A stretch of DNA of 64,000 nucleotides, taken from assembly GCA_034670265.1 (NCBI GenBank), contig JAXMNU010000003.1, positions 434,001 to 498,000 on the forward strand, given 5' to 3'. Each line of letters starts with the position of its first letter. The first letter of the stretch is position 1. The notes beneath the pieces were generated by a model. It worked only from the letters and a program-made list of their open reading frames with translations. It did no database searches and had not been told where the DNA came from. This DNA is from Halomarinibacterium sp034670265. GTDB taxonomy: Bacteria; Bacteroidota; Bacteroidia; Flavobacteriales; Flavobacteriaceae. Below, one piece after another: positions 7,216 through 16,600 of the stretch. Made by a program: the position numbers and the translations under genes.

Positions 7216-8958
7216 ATGAAAAAATTTAACCAAAAAATTATTCTTCTTTTTTCTTTTTTCTTTTCGGTGTCACTTTTATCAGCGCAAGAGTTTTTACCAA
7301 AAAACTTAACCGAAAACGAAAAAGCACTTATTTCAGAATTCAATTTTAAGAGTTCTCGCGTTACAGATCCACCAGATGGTCCAGTACGTACTATGGCAGA
7401 ATGGGAAGAAATTGAATATTTGCTAATTACCTGGGAACCTAGCTATCCAAACATTTTAAGACAAATAGTTGAGGCTGCTATACAAGAGTGTAAAGTGATT
7501 ATTACCACTCAAAATGAAGCTTCGGTGTCTAGTTATTTAACGTCCAATGGGGTTGATTTAACTAATGTAACTTTTATGGATGAACCTTTTAACAGTATTT
7601 GGATTCGAGATTATGCCGGAAATACCATTTATAGTGATGATGTGGGAGAAAGGGCTTTGGTGGATTGGATATATAATCGCCCGCGACCACTAGACGATGT
7701 CATGCCAGAAGCGCATGCGGCATTGGTAGGTATCCCATACTACGGAACAACCTCTGGAACCAACGACCTAGTGAATACTGGAGGGAATTTTATGAGTGAC
7801 GGTTTGGGAAATGCATTTGCATCTAGTTTAATTTTAAACGAAAACGAGCCAGGAAACCCTTACGGGGTGAGTTCTAAAACAGAAGAGGAAATAGATGCTA
7901 TAATGAATCTTTACATGGGAATTGAGAGTTACATTAAAATGGATGTTCTGCCTTATGATGTTATTCACCATATTGATATGCATATGAAATTGCTCGATGA
8001 AGAAACCTTATTAGTAAGTAAATACCCAGAAGGAGTAGCAGATGGTCCACAGATTGAAGAAAATATAGATTACGTGTTAAATAATTTTCAATCTCCTTTT
8101 GGGACACCCTACAAAGTAAAATGGATTGATGCACCTCCTAGTACCACTGGAAGCTATCCAGATACTGGAGGATATTACAGAACCTATACCAATGCCGTTT
8201 TTATAAATAAAACGGTATTAGTCCCTACCTACCGTCCAGAAGTAGATACACCTGCCTTGGCACAATGGCAGGAAATGCTTCCAGGGTATAATATAGTGGG
8301 AATTGACGTAGATAACTCTGGGGAAAATCTTATTGCTTCTCTGGGAGCCATTCACTGTATTACACATTCTATTGGAGTGGATGAACCCTTATGGATTGTG
8401 CACCAACCAGTAGCAGAATCAACTCCTAATGCTACCGTACAGTTAGATGCTATGATAAAACATATGTCGGGCATAAACACGGCAAGTGTTTTTTGGAGAG
8501 AATCTGGTATTGGAACTTTTACCGAAACAGCCATGTCTTTTGTAAGTGATGATACGTGGACGGCAGCTATTACGATGCCTTCCAGCGAAATAAATATTGA
8601 ATACTATATTGAAGCTGAAGCAAATTCTGGGAAAACACTTACCAGACCCATTGTGGCGCCAGAAGGATATTGGACAATTAATTTAGAATCCTTGTCTACT
8701 GAAGATTGGGCAGAAAAGAATATTTCTGGGCCTTATCCTAATCCTACTAACGATAAAGTTAATTTCAATTTAAATCAAATTGAAGGTCCTATCTATGTAA
8801 AAATATATAATATACTTGGGCAAGAACTATATCAATCTACTATTGAAAAGGGTAATGGGATTATTACCCTTGATTTAAATGCTTCTTGGAATGGAACTAT
8901 TTTTGTTTCCTTTGAAGGAGATTTTGGAAGAATTAATAGGAAAGTAATTAAGTATTAA
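7216..8958 (+). CDS. Secreted agmatine/peptidyl-arginine deiminase family protein with T9SS sorting domain
   Basis: A 580-residue protein with a signal peptide (LFSFFFSVSLLSAQ). The central ~60-390 region is the Porphyromonas-type deiminase fold: EPFNSIWIRDYAG, NTGGNFMSDG, the histidine segment HIDMHMK near residue 252, and the nucleophile segment GAIHCITHS with Cys near 381. An Ig-like stretch follows, then a T9SS type A domain (GPYPNPTNDKV, IYNILGQELY, RKVIKY) near the C-terminus. It should hydrolyse a guanidino group (agmatine, or arginine in peptides) to citrulline-type products outside the cell. Which substrate it uses cannot be told here. Confidence 0.88.
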   Translation: MKKFNQKIILLFSFFFSVSLLSAQEFLPKNLTENEKALISEFNFKSSRVTDPPDGPVRTMAEWEEIEYLLITWEPSYPNILRQIVEAAIQECKVIITTQNEASVSSYLTSNGVDLTNVTFMDEPFNSIWIRDYAGNTIYSDDVGERALVDWIYNRPRPLDDVMPEAHAALVGIPYYGTTSGTNDLVNTGGNFMSDGLGNAFASSLILNENEPGNPYGVSSKTEEEIDAIMNLYMGIESYIKMDVLPYDVIHHIDMHMKLLDEETLLVSKYPEGVADGPQIEENIDYVLNNFQSPFGTPYKVKWIDAPPSTTGSYPDTGGYYRTYTNAVFINKTVLVPTYRPEVDTPALAQWQEMLPGYNIVGIDVDNSGENLIASLGAIHCITHSIGVDEPLWIVHQPVAESTPNATVQLDAMIKHMSGINTASVFWRESGIGTFTETAMSFVSDDTWTAAITMPSSEINIEYYIEAEANSGKTLTRPIVAPEGYWTINLESLSTEDWAEKNISGPYPNPTNDKVNFNLNQIEGPIYVKIYNILGQELYQSTIEKGNGIITLDLNASWNGTIFVSFEGDFGRINRKVIKY

Positions 8959-8980
8959 TATTCATTAAAATATACACGAA

Positions 8981-9010
8981 AAAACACCGTTAAAAAGACG
9001 GTGTTTTTTG
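8981..9010 (+). terminator. Rho-independent terminator after the deiminase gene
   Basis: AAAACACCGT (8981-8990) and ACGGTGTTTT (8998-9007) form a perfect 10-bp stem followed by T residues. Confidence 0.85.
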
Positions 9011-9120
9011 TTTTTGAATACTATTGAAATTTTTTCGAAAATCGCTTTTTGTCGATTTAATTTGGTTTTTTGCCTTTAAATCAGCAAATTAGCATCAGAA
9101 TTTTCCCAAATTTTGAACTT

Positions 9121-9465
9121 ATGAAACTATTGCCCCCAATATTAATCACCTTTTGCCTTCTAATTTCAGGCACCTTACTAGCTCAAGAGGAAACAGCTAT
9201 AGATGTAAATAAAGACATCAGTATTACCAAAGTCTATGAGCAGGTAATTAAAGAAGGTTATGGTACACCAAAAGTATATCTCGATTTAGCCAACGCCCAT
9301 TATTTTGAATCGAATTATTTAAGTGCTAAAAAATGGTACGAAAAAGTGTTCGAAACAAAAGAATTGGTAACAAAAAAAGTTCTTTATAGGTATAAGCAAT
9401 CCTTAAAAGCACTTAACGAAGATTTTATTACAAACAAGTACTTGGTTTCTTTAAGTACTAATTAA
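9121..9465 (+). CDS. Small secreted TPR-like protein
   Basis: From the ATG at 9121 the 114-residue product has a clean signal peptide (LLPPILITFCLLISGTLLAQ); an in-frame ATG at 9070 would only add residues upstream of it. The mature part DLANAHYFESNYLSAKKWYEKVFE resembles one tetratricopeptide repeat of the kind found at the start of flavobacterial OmpA-family proteins. It is much shorter than those and has no OmpA domain. The function is unknown. Its stop is interlocked with that of tag (TTAA). Confidence 0.7.
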   Translation: MKLLPPILITFCLLISGTLLAQEETAIDVNKDISITKVYEQVIKEGYGTPKVYLDLANAHYFESNYLSAKKWYEKVFETKELVTKKVLYRYKQSLKALNEDFITNKYLVSLSTN

Positions 9466-10022
9466 ACTTCATTGTATCTAAAACAATCAACCAAGTGGTC
9501 ATTGACCATCCCTGTCGCTTGCATGTGTGCATAGACCACAGTAGTTCCAACAAACCTAAAACCGCGCTTTTTCAAGTCTTTACTTATGGTATCGCTTAGA
9601 GTAGTATTTGCGGGAACATCTTTCATAGATTTCCACTTGTTTTTTATAGGTTTTCCATTTGTAAAACCCCATATATATTTACTGAAACTCCCAAACTCCT
9701 TTTGAATTTCCATAAAAGCCTGCGCATTGGTAACTGCCGCTCTTACTTTTAATTTATTCCGAATAATTCCTTCATCTTTTAAAAGGGTTTCAATTTTTGC
9801 ATCAGCGTAGTTTGCTACCTTTTTATAGTCAAAATCATCAAAAGCTTTTCTAAAGTTCTCCCTTTTCCGAAGTACAGTAATCCAACTTAATCCCGCTTGA
9901 AAAGTTTCAAGGATTAAAAATTCAAATAGGGTTTTATCATCCTTCACAGGAACACCCCATTCTGTATCATGATAGGCAACATAAAGTGGGTCTTCACCGC
10001 ACCAAGGGCATCGAGTTTTCAT
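9462..10022 (-). CDS. tag: DNA-3-methyladenine glycosylase I
   Basis: A 186-residue protein starting RCPWCGEDPLYVAYHDTEWG, with FEFLILETFQAGLSWITVL, LRKRENFRKAF and the helix-hairpin region. These match Tag, including the N-terminal zinc-binding Cys residues and the catalytic-pocket Glu of LILETFQ. It excises 3-methyladenine from alkylated DNA. The gene is convergent with the TPR-like gene and lies 28 bp downstream of the TonB-like gene on the same strand. Confidence 0.95.
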   Translation of the reverse strand: MKTRCPWCGEDPLYVAYHDTEWGVPVKDDKTLFEFLILETFQAGLSWITVLRKRENFRKAFDDFDYKKVANYADAKIETLLKDEGIIRNKLKVRAAVTNAQAFMEIQKEFGSFSKYIWGFTNGKPIKNKWKSMKDVPANTTLSDTISKDLKKRGFRFVGTTVVYAHMQATGMVNDHLVDCFRYNEV

Positions 10023-10050
10023 CTTTATATTTTGAAATGAAAGTACAAAA

Positions 10051-10752
10051 TTATTGTTGACCCGGAAAATGGTAGCTAATAGTTCCTAGTTGTCTATCTT
10101 TTGAAGCATCGGTGCTAAAACGAGTCTCTGCTGCATAGGCCAGTGCAGCATCGATTAAACATCCATTTGTGGTAGTAGATAAAGTTGCATTGTATTCTTT
10201 ACGGGTAATCTTTCCCAACTCATTTACTTCAATAGTAATAACCACTTTTCCAGCAGCATCACAAGTATAAACGGGATTGGGCAAATACATAGCCTTGCGA
10301 TTGACCAAACTATAACTAATGGTCGTTTTACGGCTTACGCCATTTGCAGATTGAGGTTTCTTTTTTTCAGCTTTTGCTAATTTTTTTTTAACTTCTTTCA
10401 GTTTATTTTCGGCTTTATTAAAATCGATACTACCTCCACCAGTTTCAAAAGAATCTTCTTTTCCGTCGAGATTTTCTTCTTCAATAGCTTCTTCGCGTTC
10501 GGTTTCAATTTCTTTAATAAAATCCTCCGCTTCATTATAGGCTCTATTGGTTTCAATTTCCATTCTTTCAACCTCTTGTGCAAGGGCAAGTTCTTCTTCC
10601 TCTTCAGGCAATATTTCGGCATACTCAACAGGAATTTCTTTCTCTACAGAAAGTTCTTTTTTATTGAGTTTTACACTCACCAATAGCAAGACCAAATTCC
10701 CTACTAAAAGGCTGGAAATGAGAAAGGCTCGATACGAATAATTGAAATTCAT
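10051..10752 (-). CDS. TonB-like C-terminal domain protein with Glu-rich linker
   Basis: A 233-residue protein with one N-terminal membrane helix (AFLISSLLVGNLVLLLVSV), a long Glu/Lys-rich helical linker (about 40-145), and a C-terminal domain reading PNPVYTCDAAGKVVITIEVNELGKITR, resembling the TonB C-terminal fold. It could be an energy transducer or periplasm-spanning adaptor. No ExbB/ExbD genes are adjacent. Two Cys residues in the domain may form a disulfide. Confidence 0.65.
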   Translation of the reverse strand: MNFNYSYRAFLISSLLVGNLVLLLVSVKLNKKELSVEKEIPVEYAEILPEEEEELALAQEVERMEIETNRAYNEAEDFIKEIETEREEAIEEENLDGKEDSFETGGGSIDFNKAENKLKEVKKKLAKAEKKKPQSANGVSRKTTISYSLVNRKAMYLPNPVYTCDAAGKVVITIEVNELGKITRKEYNATLSTTTNGCLIDAALAYAAETRFSTDASKDRQLGTISYHFPGQQ

Positions 10753-10814
10753 CCTACAAATGGAAGAATTTTTGTGCTAAAAAACTAATGAATTAGTAAG
10801 GTTTAACGGTTTTT

Positions 10815-11507
10815 TTAAGAGTTTTTGAGGGAATTTTCAAAGTTTTCGATACTTACGGCATCTTCTACCGAAAAATCTCCAATCTTGGTTCTCCGTAACG
10901 CCGAAAGGTGCGCTCCGTTGTGTAATGCTTTTCCAAAATCGTGGGCTAAGGATCGAATATAAGTCCCTTTGCTACAAACCACTCTAAAATCTACTTTCGG
11001 TAAATTGATGGAAGTAATTTCAAATGCTGAAATAGTTATTTTCCGTTTTGGGACTTCCACTTCTTCACCTGCTCGAGCAAATTCATACAAGCGTTTTCCA
11101 TCTTTTTTTAAAGCTGAAAAAACAGGGGGTTGTTGTTCTATTTCACCTATAAATTGTTTTGTTACTTCGTGGATTTGTGCTTCGGTAATTTCAGAAATAG
11201 CAAAGGTTTTGTCTATTTCAGTTTCCAAATCGTAACTAGGCGTTGTCGCACCTAAAGTGAAGGTACCCGTATATTCTTTTTGCTGAGCTTGGTAAGTGTC
11301 AATTTTTTTAGTGAATTTTCCCGTACATAAAATCAACAATCCAGTGGCTAAAGGATCTAGTGTCCCAGCGTGACCAACTTTTAATTTTTTGAGTTGAAAT
11401 TCCTTCCGAATTAGCCACCGTATTTTATTTACCACCTGGAAGGAAGTCCATTCCAAGGGTTTATCGATTAAGAGTACTTGTCCGTTTTTATAATCCTCTT
11501 CAGTCAT
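10815..11507 (-). CDS. truB: tRNA pseudouridine(55) synthase TruB
   Basis: A 230-residue protein with KPLEWTSFQVVNKIR and the catalytic-loop motif GHAGTLDPLATGLL carrying the nucleophilic Asp. QQPPVFSALKKDGKRLYEFAR and CSKGTYIRSLAHDFG complete the family pattern. It makes pseudouridine 55 in the T-loop of tRNA. The ATG lies at the end of uppP (one shared base), so it is the last gene of the ftsX-DUF3098-uppP-truB operon. Confidence 0.96.
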   Translation of the reverse strand: MTEEDYKNGQVLLIDKPLEWTSFQVVNKIRWLIRKEFQLKKLKVGHAGTLDPLATGLLILCTGKFTKKIDTYQAQQKEYTGTFTLGATTPSYDLETEIDKTFAISEITEAQIHEVTKQFIGEIEQQPPVFSALKKDGKRLYEFARAGEEVEVPKRKITISAFEITSINLPKVDFRVVCSKGTYIRSLAHDFGKALHNGAHLSALRRTKIGDFSVEDAVSIENFENSLKNS

Positions 11508-12298
11508 TATATAAAGCTAACTACAATGGCGATAATCCCAACGATAAAACAATACAAAGCAAACCATTTCAGCTTACTATTCCTCACCAATTTAATCATC
11601 CATGTACAAGCGACAATACCTGCAATAAATGCGGCTATAAAGCCTATTCCTAAGGTTGAAAGATTAGCAGTTTCGGTAGAAAGTTCTCCGCTCATAATAT
11701 CTTTGGCGATTTTCCCAAAGATTAAAGGAACCACCATTAAAAATGAAAAACGTGCGGCTTTTCCTTTGTCATTTCCTAATAAAACGGAAGTAGAAATCGT
11801 GGCTCCACTTCTCGAAATTCCTGGAAGCATCGCAATAGCTTGAGAAATTCCTATAATAAATGCATCTTTAAATGTGACCTTTTTTCCTGTGTTTTTGGCT
11901 CTATCGGCAAACCAAAGAAGAATTGCTGTAACAATGAGCATCGCTCCCACAAAGGCAATACTTCCTCCAAAGAGCGATTCCAATTGTTCTTCGAACAACA
12001 CGCCAATGATTACTGCTGGAATCATCGAAATGATAATCTTTAGGGAGAATTGCATTTCCTTATTCCACTTAAACTGAAAGAGTCCGTAGATAATTTCCCA
12101 AACATCTTTTCTGAAAACTACGAGCGTACTTAAAGCTGTTGCAAAATGAAGCACCACCGTAAAAAGTAAACTTTCTTCTGGAACAGATTGATCGCCCAAA
12201 ATGGCTTTTCCGAGCTCTAAATGACCACTGGAAGAAACAGGTAAAAATTCGGTAAGACCTTGAATAATCCCAAGAATGACGGCATCCACTACGTCCAT
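11507..12298 (-). CDS. uppP: Undecaprenyl-diphosphate phosphatase (BacA/UppP)
   Basis: A 263-residue polytopic membrane protein with both catalytic motifs: GLTEFLPVSSSGHLEL near the N-terminus and LPGISRSGATIS in the middle. It recycles undecaprenyl diphosphate to the monophosphate carrier used for peptidoglycan and O-antigen synthesis and gives bacitracin resistance. It sits between DUF3098 and truB; linkage to ftsX suggests co-expression with division and envelope growth. Confidence 0.96.
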   Translation of the reverse strand: MDVVDAVILGIIQGLTEFLPVSSSGHLELGKAILGDQSVPEESLLFTVVLHFATALSTLVVFRKDVWEIIYGLFQFKWNKEMQFSLKIIISMIPAVIIGVLFEEQLESLFGGSIAFVGAMLIVTAILLWFADRAKNTGKKVTFKDAFIIGISQAIAMLPGISRSGATISTSVLLGNDKGKAARFSFLMVVPLIFGKIAKDIMSGELSTETANLSTLGIGFIAAFIAGIVACTWMIKLVRNSKLKWFALYCFIVGIIAIVVSFI

Positions 12299-12304
12299 GA
12301 AAAA

Positions 12305-12565
12305 TTATTTTTCTTTGTTGGGGTTCAGTAAAATGGCATAGACTTCAAACCCAAAACCAATAAGTACAAAAGCAGGTGCCAAACGAATACGTCGCCAGTT
12401 ATATATTTCTGGATTAAAAACGTTAGGATCATCACTGCCACCCCCTGCCATTAAAATAAAACCTAAGGCAATAAAAGCAGCTCCAATAAGCATGAATTTA
12501 TAGTTTTTTCTTTCGAAAATAAAAGATTGATTCTTTGCTTGTTCCTTTCGTTTTTGTTCTCCCAT
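12305..12565 (-). CDS. DUF3098 small membrane protein
   Basis: An 86-residue protein with two transmembrane helices (FMLIGAAFIALGFILMAGG and LAPAFVLIGFGFEVYAIL) separated by SDDPNVFNPEIYNWRRIR, the DUF3098 signature. The gene is found between ftsX and uppP in many Bacteroidota, as here. Its function is not known; the position suggests a role near the FtsEX division machinery. Confidence 0.85.
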   Translation of the reverse strand: MGEQKRKEQAKNQSFIFERKNYKFMLIGAAFIALGFILMAGGGSDDPNVFNPEIYNWRRIRLAPAFVLIGFGFEVYAILLNPNKEK

Positions 12566-12602
12566 AACGTTTAGAGATTAGGGTTGCAAGGTACTATTTT
12601 AA

Positions 12603-13481
12603 TTAATAATATAATTCGTCTGTTCTTAAATTGAGGAATCGTTGCGTTGCAAAAAAGGTACTTAACCAACTAATTAATAATCCCATTAAAAATACAAACA
12701 GAAACAATCCGCCAATGAGAAGTTTGTCTTGCATAAACTGCATTTGAGGGAAATATTTATCTAAATAAAACAAGACGCCAGCGATCCCAGCAATGGCAAC
12801 CAAAGAGCCAATAACACCTAGCTTCATGCTCTTCAAAATAAAAGGACGACGAATAAATCCTTTGGTAGCACCCACCATTTGCATGGTTTTAATGGTAAAG
12901 CGTTTTGCATATACCGAAAGGCGGATAGAACTGTTAATCAGCAATACCGCTATAAATAGAAAAATTGCACTTACCACGAGTACCCAAAAGCTTATTTTTT
13001 TGATGTTGTCATTGAGCAACACAATTAAAGGTTTATCGTAAGTGACTTCATCCACAAAATCTTTGGTCATAATTTCTGTCTGAATTTCCTCCAATTTTGA
13101 AGGCGAAACGTAATCGGCTAACAAATACACATCTATGCTATTTTGAAGCGGATTGTATCCTAGAAACTCCATAAAATTTTCCCCTATCGTGGCACTATGT
13201 TCCTCGGCTGCTTGCTCTTTGGAAACAAATGTGGCGCTTTTGGTATATTCAGCTAAGGCAAGACTTTGTTGTAATTGGTCAATTTCAACTTGTTTGGCAG
13301 TGTCTTTCAGAAATACAGTTAATGCAATTTTTTCCTTAAAATGATCGGCAACTTTTTTGGTATTTAGCACTAGAAGTCCCAACAATCCTAATAAAAATAG
13401 CACCAGTGAAATACTAATCACAACTGAAAAGTAAGAGGAAATCAACCGGCGTTTTTGGTACTTTTCAAAAGTAGCAGACAT
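12603..13481 (-). CDS. ftsX: Cell-division permease-like protein FtsX
   Basis: A 292-residue protein with four transmembrane segments in the FtsX layout: one near the N-terminus (VISISLVLFLLGLLGLLVL), a periplasmic domain (residues 45-165), then three C-terminal helices with TIKTMQMVGATKGFIRRPF between them. FtsX works with the ATPase FtsE to activate peptidoglycan hydrolases at the septum. No ftsE lies beside it, which is common in Bacteroidota. It is the first gene of a four-gene operon and is divergent from leuS. Confidence 0.93.
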   Translation of the reverse strand: MSATFEKYQKRRLISSYFSVVISISLVLFLLGLLGLLVLNTKKVADHFKEKIALTVFLKDTAKQVEIDQLQQSLALAEYTKSATFVSKEQAAEEHSATIGENFMEFLGYNPLQNSIDVYLLADYVSPSKLEEIQTEIMTKDFVDEVTYDKPLIVLLNDNIKKISFWVLVVSAIFLFIAVLLINSSIRLSVYAKRFTIKTMQMVGATKGFIRRPFILKSMKLGVIGSLVAIAGIAGVLFYLDKYFPQMQFMQDKLLIGGLFLFVFLMGLLISWLSTFFATQRFLNLRTDELYY

Positions 13482-13548
13482 AAAGAGTATAAATTGGTTG
13501 TGTAAAAATACAAGGTTTTTTAGTTCTATGAATACTAACGCTTAAACT

Positions 13549-13578
13549 TTTGTCTTTCGTACAATAAGCGTAATTTTG
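13549..13578 (+). promoter_or_regulatory. leuS promoter
   Basis: TTTG (13549-13552), an 18-bp spacer and TAATTTTG (13571-13578) match the Bacteroidota housekeeping promoter. Transcription would begin about 20 bp before the leuS ATG. Confidence 0.65.
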
Positions 13579-13601
13579 CGCTTTCTTTTGAAATAGAACG
13601 C

Positions 13602-16600
13602 ATGAGTAAATATCATTTTAACGATATCGAAGCCAAATGGCAAAACTATTGGGCGAAAAACCAAACGTTTAAAGCCGAAAACCAAAGCGATAAACCAAAA
13701 TATTACGTGTTGGACATGTTTCCCTATCCGTCAGGTGCTGGATTGCATGTAGGGCATCCGCTTGGGTATATCGCCAGTGATATTTATGCACGATACAAAC
13801 GTCACAAAGGATTTAATGTGTTGCATCCGCAGGGGTACGATAGTTTTGGGCTACCCGCAGAACAATATGCCATTCAAACAGGGCAGCACCCCAAAAAAAC
13901 TACCGAAGAAAACATCGCTAGATACCGTGAGCAACTTGATAAAATAGGATTTAGTTTCGATTGGAGTCGAGAAGTGCGCACCAGCGACCCTGATTATTAC
14001 AAATGGACGCAGTGGATTTTTATTCAATTGTTTGAAAGTTGGTACGATAAAGACCAAGATAAAGCACGTCCTGTTTCAACATTGGAAACCCTCTTTTCTG
14101 AAGAAGGAAATTCGAATGTGAATGCCGCTTGTGATACCGATACAGAAACATTTTCAGCAACCGAATGGAATGCATTTTCATCGGAAGAAAAACAACAAAT
14201 ATTACTGAAATACAGACTTACCTACCTTGCCGAAACTGAAGTAAATTGGTGTCCGCAGTTGGGAACCGTATTAGCAAATGATGAAATTGTCAATGGCGTT
14301 TCCGAACGTGGGGGCTATCCTGTAGTTCGCAAAAAGATGAAGCAATGGAGTATGCGAATCACGGCCTATGCACAACACTTGCTTGATGGATTGGACACCA
14401 TCGATTGGCCACAACCTTTAAAAGATTCTCAAACCAATTGGATTGGTCGCTCCAAAGGGGCTTCAGTAACTTTCAAGGTAATTCCAGATGTCACTTCGAG
14501 CGCAGTCGAGAAGTCTAACACGATTGAAGTTTTCACAACCCGCCCCGATACTATTTTTGGTGTAAGTTTTATGACCTTGGCGCCGGAGCATGAATTGGTT
14601 TCAAAAATCACTACCGACGCACAAAAAGATGAGGTAGAAGCCTATGTGGAAGCTTCTGCAAAGCGAAGTGAACGTGAACGAATGGCAGATGTAAAAACCA
14701 TTTCGGGCGTATTTACGGGGGCCTATGCAGAGCATCCGTTTACGGGGAACCCCATTCCTATTTGGATTGGTGATTATGTGTTGGCAAGCTACGGAACAGG
14801 TGCCGTGATGGCAGTACCGTGTGGTGACCAGCGTGATTGGGATTTTGCAAAGCATTTTAATATCGACATCCCGAATATTTTTGAAGGGGTAGATATTTCG
14901 GAAGAATCCTTTTCAGATAAAGAAAATACCATTATCGCCAATAGCGATTTCCTCAACGGATTGAATTATGCCGAAGCCACCCAAAAAGCAATTGAAGCTT
15001 TGGAGGAAAAAGGGCAAGGTGAGGGAAAAATAAATTACCGTTTGCGTGATGCCGTTTTTAGTCGGCAACGCTATTGGGGAGAACCATTCCCTGTGTATTA
15101 CAAAAACGGAATGCCCCAAATGATTGCTTTCGAGCATTTACCGCTAACCCTTCCCGAAGTGGAAAAATACCTTCCTACCGAAGAAGGTGAACCGCCCTTG
15201 GGCCGTGCTGAAGTTTGGGCGTGGGATACCACTAAAAATGAAGTGGTACACAACGATTTAATCGATAACAAAACGGTATTCCCACTGGAGTTAAACACCA
15301 TGCCGGGTTGGGCGGGGAGTAGCTGTTATATGTTCCGTTACATGGACCCAAGCAATGATGAAGTTTTTGCCTCCAAAGAAGCCTTGGATTATTGGGAAAA
15401 TGTGGATTTATACATTGGCGGAAGCGAGCACGCCACAGGGCATTTATTATACACTCGATTTTGGACCAAGTTCATGCACGACCGTGGCTATTTGCCCGTA
15501 AACGAACCCATAAAAAAATTGATTAACCAAGGAATGATTTTAGGGGAGAGTGCTTACATGAATCGTTTAAAAGTTACAGTAATGGAGAAAATTCCTTTAA
15601 AAGAATCAGCTAAAGGAAAAATTTTTGGACCTATTAAAGAGCTAGAGCTAAAAAACATCGATACTTTTATTTCGTCTAGCTTCTTTGACAATCCTCATAA
15701 AAAAACAACTATTAGAAATTATATTGAAAGCTTTGTAAAAGATGAAGATGTTAAGTATCTAAATGCAGATGAATTTAGCCTTTATTATGATGAAAGTATT
15801 ACTAATAGAGTAAATGTTGAAAATGTTAATCTTTCAAATGAATTAAACACATCCAAAATAAAGAATGATCATCAATACAAAAACGCAGAATTTATTATTG
15901 ATGAAGATAGAAATTTTAAAGTTTCCCGCGAAGTCGAAAAAATGTCGAAGTCCAAATACAACGTCGTAAACCCAGACGATATTTGTGAGCAATACGGGGC
16001 AGATACCCTGCGTATGTACGAAATGTTTTTAGGTCCGTTGGAGCAAGCCAAACCTTGGAGTACTGCTGGAATTACCGGCGTGCATAGTTTCCTTAAAAAA
16101 CTATGGAAACTCTACCATTCCCCCTTTGAAGGGGGTCAGGGGGATGTTTCAGAATTCTATGTTTCTAACGAACCTGCCAGCAAAGACAGTTTAAAAACAC
16201 TACATAAAACCATTAAAAAAGTAGAGGAGGATATCGAGAACTTCAGTTTTAATACCTCGGTTTCTACCTTTATGATTGCTGTAAACGAATTAACCTCTCA
16301 AAAATGTAATAGCCGTGACGTATTGGAGCCATTGGCTGTTTTAATTTCACCGTATGCGCCGCATATTGCGGAAGAGCTTTGGAGCTTGTTAGGTCATTCC
16401 GAAAGTATTTCAACCGCACCGTTTCCAGTTTTTGATGAAAAGCATTTAGTGGAAAGCAGTAAAGAATATCCCGTTTCCTTTAATGGAAAAATGCGATTTA
16501 AGTTGGAATTACCATTAGATTTAACCCCTGCCCAAATTGAAGAAGCTGTCATGGCGTATGACAAAACACAAGAACAATTACAGGGGCGAACGCCTAAAAA

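Noticed and set aside
10398..10628. 76-codon Lys-rich frame in another frame of the TonB-like gene
   Set aside because: Caused by the repetitive Glu/Lys codons of the linker region of the real gene.
13851..15301. Several antisense frames in leuS
   Set aside because: All overlap conserved synthetase motifs and show no independent evidence.
15556..15900. Intein or nested gene in leuS
   Set aside because: No intein splice motifs (Cys/Ser start, terminal HN) are seen and the frame is continuous with the synthetase.
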